Below are positions 41,194 through 54,707 of a stretch of DNA of 64,000 nt, piece after piece. Both the position numbers and the translations under genes were made by a program. A model generated the notes under the pieces. The model did no database searches, was not told where the DNA came from, and was given only the letters and a program-made list of their open reading frames with translations. Every line of letters begins with the position of its first letter. Positions within the stretch are counted from its first letter, which is position 1. This DNA comes from Siphonodentalium dalli (taxonomy: Eukaryota; Mollusca; Scaphopoda; Gadilida; Siphonodentaliidae), in NCBI GenBank assembly GCA_032622095.1, contig CP136061.1:253655582-253719581 (forward strand), written 5' to 3'.

Positions 41194-41608
41194 TCATTTG
41201 TGGGTACCTGTTTCAAGGTGAAGGTCACCTCGGGCGGAAAAACTGACCCGATGAAAATCTCCCCCATTCCCAGGAACCCCTAACACAGAATCACACAACA
41301 CGCTCATGTCTGTACACATACACAACACGCTCATGTCTGGACACAGACACGCTCTTTATCAACGACACTGCGGATACGAACGCTCTTTAACTATCACGCG
41401 ATTAACCCATGGACTAACCATTGCTGTGGCGGGGGATTGGAGAATGAGTGCTCCGACGTTCTCAGAAGCGGTGCGATGACATTCCATCTGGGATTTTACC
41501 CTTAGATAGGAAGTTTGGGCTCAATCCGTCCGACAGTTTTCCCGGCCATAGCTAACAAACCAACAAACAAACAGAAGTCCCAAAATATATACATGTATTA
41601 GATGAGAT
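41194..41608 (-). mobile_element. Helitron-related fragment
   Basis: It contains a second copy of the 5' end region (AACAGAAGTCCCAAAATATAT at about 41570-41590 ending ATTAGAT), the ACCCTTAGATAGGAAGTTTGGGC block that appears inverted at about 62205-62230 and 63105-63120, and two CACAACACGCTCATGTCTG repeats (41296-41340). Confidence 0.4.
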
Positions 41609-41609
41609 T

Positions 41610-41730
41610 GATTGCTCAAAGTTTCTCGAATGTAACAATAGCACTTAATAAACACAACTGACATCAAATTAAGAGAAGTTCAATACTGTATAGCCGGAAC
41701 GTAATTACCACAGCAGGAAATGTATATGTC
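41610..41730 (+). repeat. Orphan copy of GPCR subfamily A 5' flank
   Basis: GTTTCTCGAATGTAACAA, GTTCAATACTGTATAG and GTAATTACCACAGCAGGA match 13755-13865 in order, but no receptor follows. This is a relic of a duplicated or deleted locus. Confidence 0.5.
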
Positions 41731-42307
41731 CTTTGTAGAAGTGCTGTTGCCATGGCAACGGAATACTAATTTATTGAAAAATGTCATATCCAAGAATATA
41801 ATTGGTCTGGGTAAGATTATTTCGTATGCATATGCCCACGGGATATGCTTTATTCTCGTATCCAGGGTATATAATAGGATATTGAGACAGATATATACAA
41901 CGAGATGAAGCATATGCACACTTTTTGCATTCAGGTTTCAATTGCCTCAAAACAATGACATATAATTACATACTTGTACCATTTATATAATATGTATGTT
42001 GCCATTTGTGTCACTTGTAGGTCAAGTGCACTTAATCGTTTGTCGTGATTAACATCAGCAACAACAACACCTGTCGAGATAGCGGCTTATACTTCATTAA
42101 ATGTAGTTCTCATAAAAACATAACTTGCGTAAGAAATGTGGGTCATGTCACATAATTACCTATAACTCAACTAGAACCCCCACTATATCCATACAGCATG
42201 GTTCAAGTACAGTATAGCAACATTTGTATCAGCTAAAACACGGAACATATACCTGAATAACAGACGATCGACCCTCCAAAGAACTCACGTCCAACCAAAG
42301 TACCTCA
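41731..42307. other. Intergenic, no gene seen
   Basis: Short ORFs only, no motifs. Confidence 0.3.
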
Positions 42308-43022
42308 TTTAATGTGCACCCCAAATAGTATATAAGGCGCCACGATTCACCGACAAAGTATGCTTACTCAGTTTATCCTGAGTGCCTGTATCTACATAGA
42401 GCATCACCTCTGTTACTCAGGTCGGAGGTCCACTACATTTGTGACCCGCCATATCAAATCCAGTCGTAAGTCGGGATTTGTTTTACCCTGTGCCAATGCA
42501 CTCTATTATATATGCGAGTCGACCATAGGTCGCCTCGCATATATAAGAGAATGCATTGGCCTAACGATTTTTTATCATTTTTTTTAAACAAATGTTTCTT
42601 ACAATTTTTAGGACATAAAATAAAAAAACATCCATTACCCTGCAGGGAGCCCCACACATATATAGAAGCATATAGAAGAGTGTCGTCTGCTCATGTTTGT
42701 CTGGGGCTCTGTATGGGTGAAATTATAAAATTGTTAAAGAATACAACAACAAATTATTAAAATTGTAAAAGATTGTTAGGCCAATGCATTCTCTTATATA
42801 TGCGAGGCGACATATGGTCGACTCGCATATATAAGATAATGCATTGACACAGGGTATATGGGTTGATACAAAAATCGGACCTGGCACTGAAAGGGTTAAT
42901 ATGCACCCCAAATAGTATATAAGGCACCACGATTCACTGACAAAGTATGCTTACTCAGTGCATCTTGATTGTCTGTATCTCCGTAGAGAATTATCGATGT
43001 TACTCATGTCATAAGTACGCTA
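42308..43022. repeat. 125-bp direct repeats flanking a hairpin MITE (copy D)
   Basis: 42310-42435 and 42898-43022 share TGCACCCCAAATAGTATATAA and following words (TATA-box-like, then CAAAGTATGCTTACTCAG). Between them lie the GTGACCCGCCATATC module, two palindromes of the piggyBac-like MITE type (about 42493-42562 and 42779-42848) and a right end GGGTTAA. TTAA occurs at both junctions (42308-42311 and 42896-42899). Confidence 0.6.
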
Positions 43023-43810
43023 CACATATGTGTATTATCTGATGAATAAGACTCATATACCTATCTATGTGCTCGCTTTATGTAACATAGTAATTTATGG
43101 TACCGCGAGCATTACTTCACATTACCATAACACAATGTAAAGATCCAGCCGCCAGACGACCACAAATTAGAGACTACTAGACACACGAAATTATCAACGG
43201 CCAAAAAACCAAAGCTTCAACCACCCGAAGTTTCAACGACGATTTCACGGACGGGATCAAACTACAGACATCGCTACACACATTTCACTACTATTTACTC
43301 GACAGCAATTTTCTGAACCAGGACAAGAGCAACACATATATATTTAAAATATCAACCACCCAACGCCTCAACCACGCATTCTCGGACACAGCAGCATAAT
43401 CCACAGACCAAATAGTATCTACAGCTATAAACATTCAATTCTCCACATCACGTTCATTCTTGAACGACGAATACAGGGACATCACATACCAACAGTCGTA
43501 GCCTGACCGCTTCTCACAGATCCACATCTACATACACTCATCATATTGTTTCAACAGATTCACTATTGACAATAACATATCCACACGTGTGTTCATCATT
43601 ATTCTTGGAAGTCGCTTGTGTCCATCATTATTCTTGGAAGCCGGGTGAGTGACCATTTTCTTTTATCATTGCTGCCAATTAACACTTTGCACACCCACCC
43701 CTTCAAAAACTTACAATTTCGACACCTTTTTTGCGGTGCATGTGTTATGGACCCCGATCCCACAACACAATCATAATCTACACAACCCCCGATAACTCAA
43801 GAATCAACTA
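43023..43810. other. Intergenic, no gene seen
   Basis: Low-G plus strand with many CAC/ACA words. A short direct repeat TCATTATTCTTGGAAG occurs twice near 43600-43640. No coding signal. Confidence 0.3.
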
Positions 43811-46800
43811 TTCAACCACCGACACCCCATAAGACTTATTCGGTACTCAATTTCAAAACATATTGCAAACATTAAAAGGTATTCAATCTGCCTATATTTA
43901 CACTGTAAAATAATATATAGTTATTCTGGCCATAGTCTAGATACTTGGAAAGAGTTGCTTACATTTCCTTGTTATTTTTGGAGACTTTCCAATATTATAG
44001 TGAACTCCACATTCGCAGCCATCCCACTTAAATACCCTACCAATATACCAGAATCGTGCCAAACTCACCTCTGTCGTATAATTCACCGATATGGCACTTG
44101 GAAAAAAAGTAAGGACATATATCTCACCCCTACAATCGATCACAGACAAGGCGACGTTAATATATTATAATACAATGGAAAGGCCGCTCCACACAACAGC
44201 GATTATTTCCATTCCTCAGACTTATACAATTCAATTCAGTTTATTTGGTACTCTCATCGTATAACAATACATATTGAGAAGAAATGTGTTAGTGCATGCA
44301 ATTCATAATGATTTGTATAAATATATGAATATATTGGGAATTAAACGGGGTATTTGTGTATTCATAAGAAAGGTTGGCGTAATTTGGCAGCCATGTGCAT
44401 ATATTTCGTCAGGGGATGGGATGGAGGGTGTAACACGTTGTTAAGCCTCAGGATATAGTTTTTTCATAGCTTTCGTACCGCTAGAGTTAAAAAGTTCATG
44501 AAGTTGTATTACGTTAGGTCGACTGTAGTAGTACGGTTTAATATATTTGAATCTCAGATCACTTAACGGCGGTCAGATGAGTATGGTGTGGTATTCGTCA
44601 CCTAGCGCTTCCATACATAAGGTGCATTTCCTATCGGAATACGGGGTATTTATCCACGAACCAGACATCACATTGAAATGAACGGTGAAACAGAACGACA
44701 AGCACAAACATGCCACCCACCACAAGGCGTATGGAGATAAGTCCTTATACGGCAGTGCAATATAGATAATTGCTGTATTGGTATTTGCATATCTTGACAA
44801 TAGACTAGCTGTAATGGATTAAAAATATATTAAACAAGCATGGGGCACTCAGGAAATTAAACGCATTAATTAGTCGTCATAAGACAGCTGTCTTCCGCTT
44901 ATTGTCATTAGCAAATTATTAAAGCAATGGTTTACTATAAGTTAACAATATCTCGATTATTTTATCATTAGCAATTTCTTAGAGCACTCTTTATCAACTG
45001 AATTTGAGACTCGATTTCTCTGGTATCTAATGGTAATTTATCAAGTTCATACTGCACTCTTTATCAACTGAATTGGTAACTCGATTTCTCGGGTCGCCAT
45101 CAGTAAATAAGCAATTTTATTTTAAGTTACTTTTTATTAAACTTAATTAGCAACCCTATTTTTATGAATCGCAAATCAGCTATTCATAAAAATTTTCCCC
45201 TCACCATCAACATAAAAGATATTTCACGAGCCGAATAGATACGACATATACATACAAACAAAGACATCACATACCGAAATAATATATAACTAGAATGCAC
45301 TCTCTGGAGCTGCCTATACTTGCGCCCATCACACATTTGGCATGTTTTGTGGCGTCTTACCAACAACAGTTTGAACCACGGGTGCTGGCCTCTCGTTTGA
45401 GAGATCGATAACAAGACTCTAGATATCAAATCTCAGTTCATCCATCGCAGAAATAGTTGTGTGTGCGGACAGTGATACGTACGAGTTGTTCGACATATTT
45501 ATAGAAAGGGTGTGAAAATGATTGGTTGCCGATGATGCTATATTATATACCTATTGGGTTAAATTACTAGTTTGACGAGAATCACATAATTACAAATACC
45601 GACACAATTAAATAAAAGACACGCGACCATTGGCTAGTCTTTGATTAACATTGTGTCAATGGGAACGTTCCCTCATTAGCAACTGATCTACAATCTTCGG
45701 GAACATACCATCAAAATGCCTATATATTGCGTTGAGAATGAGAAAGCTTGTTTCCCCAGTTAATTAATAAGGCATTTTAATAATCCATGTTTCTGTGCAC
45801 ATTCACATTTTTCAGTGCAATTGTTTTTCAATTGAACCACGCGCTCGACTGTTTGGCCGGAAACGATTTATATGCACCAGGATCTTTCGAAAATGTTTTG
45901 AACTTTCAAGAAATATGTTGGCAGTTGGCACCTCACTGTCTCTGCGAAAAAAAAAAAACGATTCCGCACGCTTTTTTTTATACTTGTGATCTTAACTCAT
46001 TTCTTCGAGTTTCAAGTTACATAAAATAGACTTCTAATGGGCAGTACTATTGCCCACTTTTGTTTCCATGCAATATATATATATTTATAATAATAAAACA
46101 CGAAGTTGTTGGCAGATGGAATGGTTTAGCCAGTCCGTGTAATACGAGTCTAAGCTGTCTGGACATCGACGCAGTCATGTCTGGTGTTTTGCGCGACCAT
46201 GTAGCTCGTGACGTCCTTGTGTGCGTCGTGACGTCATGGCGTCTTTGATCGGTTTCCAGGAAGAAATCATTCAAAATTGTTCATTTATGAACGATTTATT
46301 ATCAAAATAAAAACCAGATAACGATGCAAATTAAGAATATATGTGGATTTAAATTACAATTGATGCAATCATCTCATATTAGCGTGTGCATTATTTACAG
46401 TATGTACTTCCGGTATGACGTAACATATTCGCGGAAGGACAAATAAACAGACAAAGATCTGGATCGAAAACATTACTTGCGTCCAGCATGGACTGGCGCA
46501 AGTAAAAATGTAACAAGAATGAAGTCATGTCCACACGCTCACACAAAAATACAGACCATAATTTAAATTATATGATCTGTTTGGGCCTATACTATAGAAT
46601 ACATTTTTTGTAATATCAGCGTTAATTTGTGATTTACAAATTTTGTAATACATATTTTGTGTTCTATAGTATTCGACTGTATTTCTATCAGTGTATTTCT
46701 TTCATTGTAGATTGAAACTCAACATATGCCCAAAACTCTTTATATGCAAAATACATTGACATGTAATGACTTATATGATCTTTTTTGGCGAAGCATCTAT

Positions 46801-47823
46801 ACACCGGGATTCACTTGACCGGAAAATCTTTGCATTTGGTGGAGAAAAAGGGGGCCTGAAAGTTTAATCTGTTCATGTTTTCATAGTACTCGAACTAGTA
46901 CTCGAACTAGCTTTGTAATATGTAAACATTCGCAATACGGAATGATAAAGTAGGGGCTAAGCGGGTCCTATAGTACAGCAATAATACTATTTTTGTAAAA
47001 AATTCAGTATTAGATTACAACGCCACAGGCTACATTATTAATTTTTCACGCCGTGATCACGACGATGATCCGTGCGGATAATTGTGAGTGCGATTAGCTG
47101 GGTACATGTTCTTTGTAATGCAGTCACGGAATCTCAATTGTTAACCCATTGAGGTGGTTTACGCTCAATGGAGTTGAAAGGAGATAGCCATGTCAGCGGC
47201 CTAGATTTTAATTATGAATGGAATTAAAGAGTTACAGTTGTAGTGCTTGGGATCAAAACGAATAAACGATCTTTGTGCGAAGGTACCCGGATACGCGGTG
47301 AATCGGGGTGGTGGCATTTCGTGTTGAAACAGTTACTGATAAGTTCAGTCTAAGTTGTGTTAAGAATCAGTGGACCCCAAATATTTACCATGACATTATG
47401 TAACATATTTGAACCGCATGGCATTTGTGTGCTCAAGAAGTTTGCATTCACCTTGTGGTCTAAACAATGTAACTAGGCCAATAGTGCCGCACAGAATGTT
47501 CCATGAGTGAATTCTTAGAAAAAATCCGTGTCTCGTGATCCTTAACTTACCAATGTAGTAGTGCGTGTTGGTTACAAACCAAATGTCATATGTTTACCTA
47601 AATTCAGCCGCTTAGTTGGGTATAAATGGAAGGTACCGATAATTAGGTATAGTTTAAGTAGATGTTGCTATATATATGTTTTTAAATCGAGGTTGGATGT
47701 CCCCGGAGACCCTGGACGAGGGAGTGTTCGTCCACATTGGAATTTTCAAATGAACACCCATCCTTGACACAGGTCGAAAAAACCAAGTCCGAGAACAGCC
47801 ATCGCACTCATCATGGGTTGAAT
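43811..47823 (+). repeat. Tandem duplication, copy 1 (4,013 bp)
   Basis: Every stretch compared is identical to 47824-51836 at an offset of exactly 4,013. The left edge begins TTCAACCACCGACACC. The content is mostly non-coding: a minus-strand LINE tail (44226-44810), a short internal direct repeat (CACTCTTTATCAACTGAATT at about 44985 and 45056) and a small MITE-like hairpin near 46583. No receptor or complete gene inside. Confidence 0.9.
44226..44810 (-). pseudogene. LINE ORF2 tail, minus strand, in duplication copy 1
   Basis: The minus strand reads SGSWINTPYSDRKCTLC and ALGDEYH (44573-44800 frame), then, in other frames, a YY..RPN..QLHELF block, and ends in a TTGAATTGAAT 3' tail near 44226. 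It is the same family of C-terminal Cys motif as 35168-35800. Stops and shifts throughout. Confidence 0.5.
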
Positions 47824-50800
47824 TTCAACCACCGACACCCCATAAGACTTATTCGGTACTCAATTTCAAAACATATTGCAAACATTAAAAGGTATTCAAT
47901 CTGCCTATATTTACACTGTAAAATAATATATAGTTATTCTGGCCATAGTCTAGATACTTGGAAAGAGTTGCTTACATTTCCTTGTTATTTTTGGAGACTT
48001 TCCAATATTATAGTGAACTCCACATTCGCAGCCATCCCACTTAAATACCCTACCAATATACCAGAATCGTGCCAAACTCACCTCTGTCGTATAATTCACC
48101 GATATGGCACTTGGAAAAAAAGTAAGGACATATATCTCACCCCTACAATCGATCACAGACAAGGCGACGTTAATATATTATAATACAATGGAAAGGCCGC
48201 TCCACACAACAGCGATTATTTCCATTCCTCAGACTTATACAATTCAATTCAGTTTATTTGGTACTCTCATCGTATAACAATACATATTGAGAAGAAATGT
48301 GTTAGTGCATGCAATTCATAATGATTTGTATAAATATATGAATATATTGGGAATTAAACGGGGTATTTGTGTATTCATAAGAAAGGTTGGCGTAATTTGG
48401 CAGCCATGTGCATATATTTCGTCAGGGGATGGGATGGAGGGTGTAACACGTTGTTAAGCCTCAGGATATAGTTTTTTCATAGCTTTCGTACCGCTAGAGT
48501 TAAAAAGTTCATGAAGTTGTATTACGTTAGGTCGACTGTAGTAGTACGGTTTAATATATTTGAATCTCAGATCACTTAACGGCGGTCAGATGAGTATGGT
48601 GTGGTATTCGTCACCTAGCGCTTCCATACATAAGGTGCATTTCCTATCGGAATACGGGGTATTTATCCACGAACCAGACATCACATTGAAATGAACGGTG
48701 AAACAGAACGACAAGCACAAACATGCCACCCACCACAAGGCGTATGGAGATAAGTCCTTATACGGCAGTGCAATATAGATAATTGCTGTATTGGTATTTG
48801 CATATCTTGACAATAGACTAGCTGTAATGGATTAAAAATATATTAAACAAGCATGGGGCACTCAGGAAATTAAACGCATTAATTAGTCGTCATAAGACAG
48901 CTGTCTTCCGCTTATTGTCATTAGCAAATTATTAAAGCAATGGTTTACTATAAGTTAACAATATCTCGATTATTTTATCATTAGCAATTTCTTAGAGCAC
49001 TCTTTATCAACTGAATTTGAGACTCGATTTCTCTGGTATCTAATGGTAATTTATCAAGTTCATACTGCACTCTTTATCAACTGAATTGGTAACTCGATTT
49101 CTCGGGTCGCCATCAGTAAATAAGCAATTTTATTTTAAGTTACTTTTTATTAAACTTAATTAGCAACCCTATTTTTATGAATCGCAAATCAGCTATTCAT
49201 AAAAATTTTCCCCTCACCATCAACATAAAAGATATTTCACGAGCCGAATAGATACGACATATACATACAAACAAAGACATCACATACCGAAATAATATAT
49301 AACTAGAATGCACTCTCTGGAGCTGCCTATACTTGCGCCCATCACACATTTGGCATGTTTTGTGGCGTCTTACCAACAACAGTTTGAACCACGGGTGCTG
49401 GCCTCTCGTTTGAGAGATCGATAACAAGACTCTAGATATCAAATCTCAGTTCATCCATCGCAGAAATAGTTGTGTGTGCGGACAGTGATACGTACGAGTT
49501 GTTCGACATATTTATAGAAAGGGTGTGAAAATGATTGGTTGCCGATGATGCTATATTATATACCTATTGGGTTAAATTACTAGTTTGACGAGAATCACAT
49601 AATTACAAATACCGACACAATTAAATAAAAGACACGCGACCATTGGCTAGTCTTTGATTAACATTGTGTCAATGGGAACGTTCCCTCATTAGCAACTGAT
49701 CTACAATCTTCGGGAACATACCATCAAAATGCCTATATATTGCGTTGAGAATGAGAAAGCTTGTTTCCCCAGTTAATTAATAAGGCATTTTAATAATCCA
49801 TGTTTCTGTGCACATTCACATTTTTCAGTGCAATTGTTTTTCAATTGAACCACGCGCTCGACTGTTTGGCCGGAAACGATTTATATGCACCAGGATCTTT
49901 CGAAAATGTTTTGAACTTTCAAGAAATATGTTGGCAGTTGGCACCTCACTGTCTCTGCGAAAAAAAAAAAACGATTCCGCACGCTTTTTTTTATACTTGT
50001 GATCTTAACTCATTTCTTCGAGTTTCAAGTTACATAAAATAGACTTCTAATGGGCAGTACTATTGCCCACTTTTGTTTCCATGCAATATATATATATTTA
50101 TAATAATAAAACACGAAGTTGTTGGCAGATGGAATGGTTTAGCCAGTCCGTGTAATACGAGTCTAAGCTGTCTGGACATCGACGCAGTCATGTCTGGTGT
50201 TTTGCGCGACCATGTAGCTCGTGACGTCCTTGTGTGCGTCGTGACGTCATGGCGTCTTTGATCGGTTTCCAGGAAGAAATCATTCAAAATTGTTCATTTA
50301 TGAACGATTTATTATCAAAATAAAAACCAGATAACGATGCAAATTAAGAATATATGTGGATTTAAATTACAATTGATGCAATCATCTCATATTAGCGTGT
50401 GCATTATTTACAGTATGTACTTCCGGTATGACGTAACATATTCGCGGAAGGACAAATAAACAGACAAAGATCTGGATCGAAAACATTACTTGCGTCCAGC
50501 ATGGACTGGCGCAAGTAAAAATGTAACAAGAATGAAGTCATGTCCACACGCTCACACAAAAATACAGACCATAATTTAAATTATATGATCTGTTTGGGCC
50601 TATACTATAGAATACATTTTTTGTAATATCAGCGTTAATTTGTGATTTACAAATTTTGTAATACATATTTTGTGTTCTATAGTATTCGACTGTATTTCTA
50701 TCAGTGTATTTCTTTCATTGTAGATTGAAACTCAACATATGCCCAAAACTCTTTATATGCAAAATACATTGACATGTAATGACTTATATGATCTTTTTTG

Positions 50801-51836
50801 GCGAAGCATCTATACACCGGGATTCACTTGACCGGAAAATCTTTGCATTTGGTGGAGAAAAAGGGGGCCTGAAAGTTTAATCTGTTCATGTTTTCATAGT
50901 ACTCGAACTAGTACTCGAACTAGCTTTGTAATATGTAAACATTCGCAATACGGAATGATAAAGTAGGGGCTAAGCGGGTCCTATAGTACAGCAATAATAC
51001 TATTTTTGTAAAAAATTCAGTATTAGATTACAACGCCACAGGCTACATTATTAATTTTTCACGCCGTGATCACGACGATGATCCGTGCGGATAATTGTGA
51101 GTGCGATTAGCTGGGTACATGTTCTTTGTAATGCAGTCACGGAATCTCAATTGTTAACCCATTGAGGTGGTTTACGCTCAATGGAGTTGAAAGGAGATAG
51201 CCATGTCAGCGGCCTAGATTTTAATTATGAATGGAATTAAAGAGTTACAGTTGTAGTGCTTGGGATCAAAACGAATAAACGATCTTTGTGCGAAGGTACC
51301 CGGATACGCGGTGAATCGGGGTGGTGGCATTTCGTGTTGAAACAGTTACTGATAAGTTCAGTCTAAGTTGTGTTAAGAATCAGTGGACCCCAAATATTTA
51401 CCATGACATTATGTAACATATTTGAACCGCATGGCATTTGTGTGCTCAAGAAGTTTGCATTCACCTTGTGGTCTAAACAATGTAACTAGGCCAATAGTGC
51501 CGCACAGAATGTTCCATGAGTGAATTCTTAGAAAAAATCCGTGTCTCGTGATCCTTAACTTACCAATGTAGTAGTGCGTGTTGGTTACAAACCAAATGTC
51601 ATATGTTTACCTAAATTCAGCCGCTTAGTTGGGTATAAATGGAAGGTACCGATAATTAGGTATAGTTTAAGTAGATGTTGCTATATATATGTTTTTAAAT
51701 CGAGGTTGGATGTCCCCGGAGACCCTGGACGAGGGAGTGTTCGTCCACATTGGAATTTTCAAATGAACACCCATCCTTGACACAGGTCGAAAAAACCAAG
51801 TCCGAGAACAGCCATCGCACTCATCATGGGTTGAAT
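47824..51836 (+). repeat. Tandem duplication, copy 2 (4,013 bp)
   Basis: Second copy, head-to-tail with copy 1 and no spacer. It ends at GGGTTGAAT (51836), after which the sequence becomes unique (TTTTCCAGATG). The open frame at 47737-48183 simply crosses the junction. Absence of visible differences means a very recent duplication or an assembly duplication. Confidence 0.9.
48239..48823 (-). pseudogene. LINE ORF2 tail, minus strand, in duplication copy 2
   Basis: Identical counterpart of 44226-44810 at offset 4,013. Confidence 0.5.
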
Positions 51837-52040
51837 TTTTCCAGATGCATGGTACCTCAACCTTTTCAACTATTAAGGTCTAGTTGTTCCCACTTCTAAT
51901 ATTTCAGCCGCTGTCCCTGCCCAAAGCTAGCTAGACAAATCAGGTTCCATCCTTGGTAATATTGCTATATAAAGTTGATGTGGCCATTTGAAGGGCAACC
52001 GATATGTGTGCTTGTCGACACTTTTCGACAAACCGTTAAT

Positions 52041-52086
52041 TTCAGATGTTTTATGTTACATGTTTATGTAACATAAAACATCTGAA
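52041..52086. repeat. Perfect 21-bp-arm hairpin
   Basis: Arms 52041-52061 and 52066-52086 are exact reverse complements (core TTTTATGTTACAT) around a 4-bp loop GTTT. Confidence 0.9.
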
Positions 52087-52313
52087 AATGGTAAGTATTC
52101 CACACGACACCGAAGGAATTACTTTTCATCGTGCGCAATTGTGGTCAAAATAACCCAAGTATCGGAAACTAGTCACACATGATGTACCTTTATTCATCAA
52201 CTAAATCAGTCACCAACTGACACAAATGGGCATTGCCATATCATTCGCATATATCATTAGAGTAATTTCCCTTGATCCAATCACAAATGTTTAGATGTGC
52301 GATTAACGAACGG

Positions 52314-52461
52314 TGGTCGATAGTACTCGATTTGCCGTCTTTTTGTGATTTACAAGAAATCGCGTTCGCTGCTAGATTACAGTGGTCCATAGTACTCGAC
52401 ACCTTCTGTACGGCTCAAATAAGCCTGCTATTACAAAAAATGTATTCTATAGTATAGGCCC
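52314..52461 (-). repeat. Small MITE-like repeat
   Basis: 52430-52461 is the exact reverse complement of 46583-46614 (32 bp, containing CTATACTATAGAATAC). Both copies also share TTTGTGATTTACAA inside and a TATAGTACTCGA/TATAGTATTCGA word at the other end. Confidence 0.6.
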
Positions 52462-53184
52462 CAGGTATGCCGTGTCAGCCAGCTCTTTGGTCGTGGACAA
52501 TTCCGGGTCGTTAGCTGTCTTTGGTAACGTCGTCCTGTCCTCGCATTATTGACTGATGTCGCTGCCAAATGTCCGCAATTCTCTGTCTTTCATCTATTAT
52601 TTCTATCCCCAACAGCCGAACGTCGCTAATTCGCTCCATCTCAATCAAGGTGGCCAAATACTGAACCCAATCCACACTCAATGCCGCCACTATGACATAC
52701 CGCTAACAGGTCACCTGGTAGTCATGTCAATCCAACACCCAATCCATATGGGACATTTTTACCACATAATGCCCCACTCAAGCAAGCTCAAGATGTCCTC
52801 CAAAATGTTCAAATAATCAGAACCTACATGTTTTTTTTGCTGAAATTATACATCCCCAAATATATCTCGCTTGTATAGGTATCGCCCAAACTGACAGATA
52901 GCGTCCTGAACAAATTGATTCAATATGGACAATTATTATATGATCATAAGTTTCTTTCCCCAATTCCTATTTTAAAACGTAACGAAAAACTTGAGATATC
53001 TAACGATGTTCACCTCATTAATTCATTAATGAAACAACAGGTTAATATAACAGTTCTGAGTGACGTCAGATACTTCAGAGGTTAACATAACTTATTATCA
53101 GACCTGAAAATAGGTCGGGTTTTCACAGCGACGTTCAACGTCACAACGTCTTGTCCAATCAAAGTGCGCTTCATATAATACAAC

Positions 53185-53325
53185 AGTTATCGCATTGTTT
53201 CTTGGTTGACACGAGGAATTGTCAGCCCTTGGAAGTCAATATTCACCTCGGCCAACGGCCTTAGTGAATATTGACTTCCTCGGGTTGACAATTCCTCGTG
53301 TCAACCTCGAAACAATGCGATAACT
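53185..53325. repeat. Long hairpin (snap-back MITE-like), 141 bp
   Basis: Arms of about 62 bp start AGTTATCGCATTGTTTC and contain TTGACACGAGGAATTGTCA. They are almost perfect complements around a CTCGGCCAACGGCCTT centre. No coding. Confidence 0.8.
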
Positions 53326-53819
53326 TTATATTAACAATCCCAATGACTCCTCTTCATCCCATCTAAGATACACTGTAGAACAAAGATTTTCAAATTGAGC
53401 TTCAATTAAAGTGAAATTATGCATGTATGCTACAAGTACACACCTACAAACAAAAACACAAGTATTATCTCGCGAAAACATATATTTATATACATTTAGA
53501 CGCCCATATAAACCCAATTTATATCTCACAAAACGTAGACATAGCACTAAACACACGAGCATAACGAATACTTCAACCCTCCCTCAATATACCTAACTCA
53601 ACACAGAACCAACTTATCCACAGTTCATTACAACATAATTAACCATTTGACGTCAAAACCTTTATAACTATATATTAATTCAAACCTTATTTCCAGTTAT
53701 TATGACAAACAAATATACCTTCACCGCACAATCTCCCAATGAGTCCAACGTGTGCTCCTTGCAAGCACACGAGAGAAGGTCGTATCGGGAAAGCAGAATG
53801 GTGTTTTTCTCTGTATGGG

Positions 53820-54003
53820 TGAAACTATAAAATTGTTAAAGAATACAAGAACAAATTATTAAAATTGTAAAACATTGTTAGGCCAATGCATTCTCTTATA
53901 TATGCGAGGCGACCTATCGTCGACTCGCATATATAAGAGAATGCATTGGCACAGGGTAAAAAAAATCCCGACTTACGACTGGATTTGATATGGCGGGTCA
54001 CAT
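53820..54003. repeat. Partial hairpin MITE with GTGACCCGCC module (copy E)
   Basis: TAAAATTGTTAAAGAATACA and ATTGTAAAA spacer sequence as in copy D, one 69-bp palindrome (about 53881-53950), then ACAGGGTAAAAAAAATCCCG and the inverted GTGACCCGCCATATC module ending near 54003. Confidence 0.65.
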
Positions 54004-54707
54004 ATAAGCAAAGAGCTTGAAAGTTGATTCATTATTGGGCCTTTGATTCAAATTTGTTAATTGTGGTGTCCATGTCAACCCATTAAACATAGTACCAAAT
54101 GAAATATTGCATCGAAAGGCGTGTCATTAAGTTTTGTTCAAAGGTGAATTCGGTTAATGAAGGCATATAAACTATATTGATGCTATCGTATATTTTTGTA
54201 AATATTATGTTCTAACATGTGCCTCAGTCTCTTGCATTTAATTGGATGCAAATAAAATGTTTACATCAAAAAATTGTCCTAATGTGCCTGGTACCGTACC
54301 AACTGGGACATCGGATAAAGGAAACACCCCTATTTATGTAGGGTATTGTGGAGAATTGTCCAAATGGAGTCTTTATTTGCGCAGTCAGAATCACTGAGTT
54401 AAACATAACCCCTCCCGAATGGAGATATACCCTATAGCATCATAAATATATGTATCCGCAACGACGAGAGTTGTACTGGCATCAACCAATAACATCCATA
54501 ACAGAAAGTACTTGATAACAGCATTAGTCAATCGACCATTCGATTCACAACATACTGGGACATGTTCATACACCAACCTGCGGAATCCAGCCGCGGTCAG
54601 TTTATGACTACAATCGTGGGCATTATGGTCAACTTCTGACCGGCTGTCTAAGATTCATTACGTTATATATATGTATAAATCAGAAATCGTCTGGCGATAT
54701 TATCATC

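Larger units (their letters stand above)
51837..53184. other. Unique DNA after the duplication
   Basis: It holds the perfect hairpin at 52041-52086 and a MITE-like unit ending at 52461. The 86-codon ORF at 52556-52816 shows no motif. No gene supported. Confidence 0.35.

Noticed and set aside
45787-46029. 80-codon ORF repeated at 49800-50042
   Set aside because: Its duplication comes with the whole 4-kb unit and says nothing about coding; no domain recognised.
47737-48183. 148-codon ORF
   Set aside because: It crosses the junction of the 4,013-bp tandem duplication and mixes two unrelated ends.
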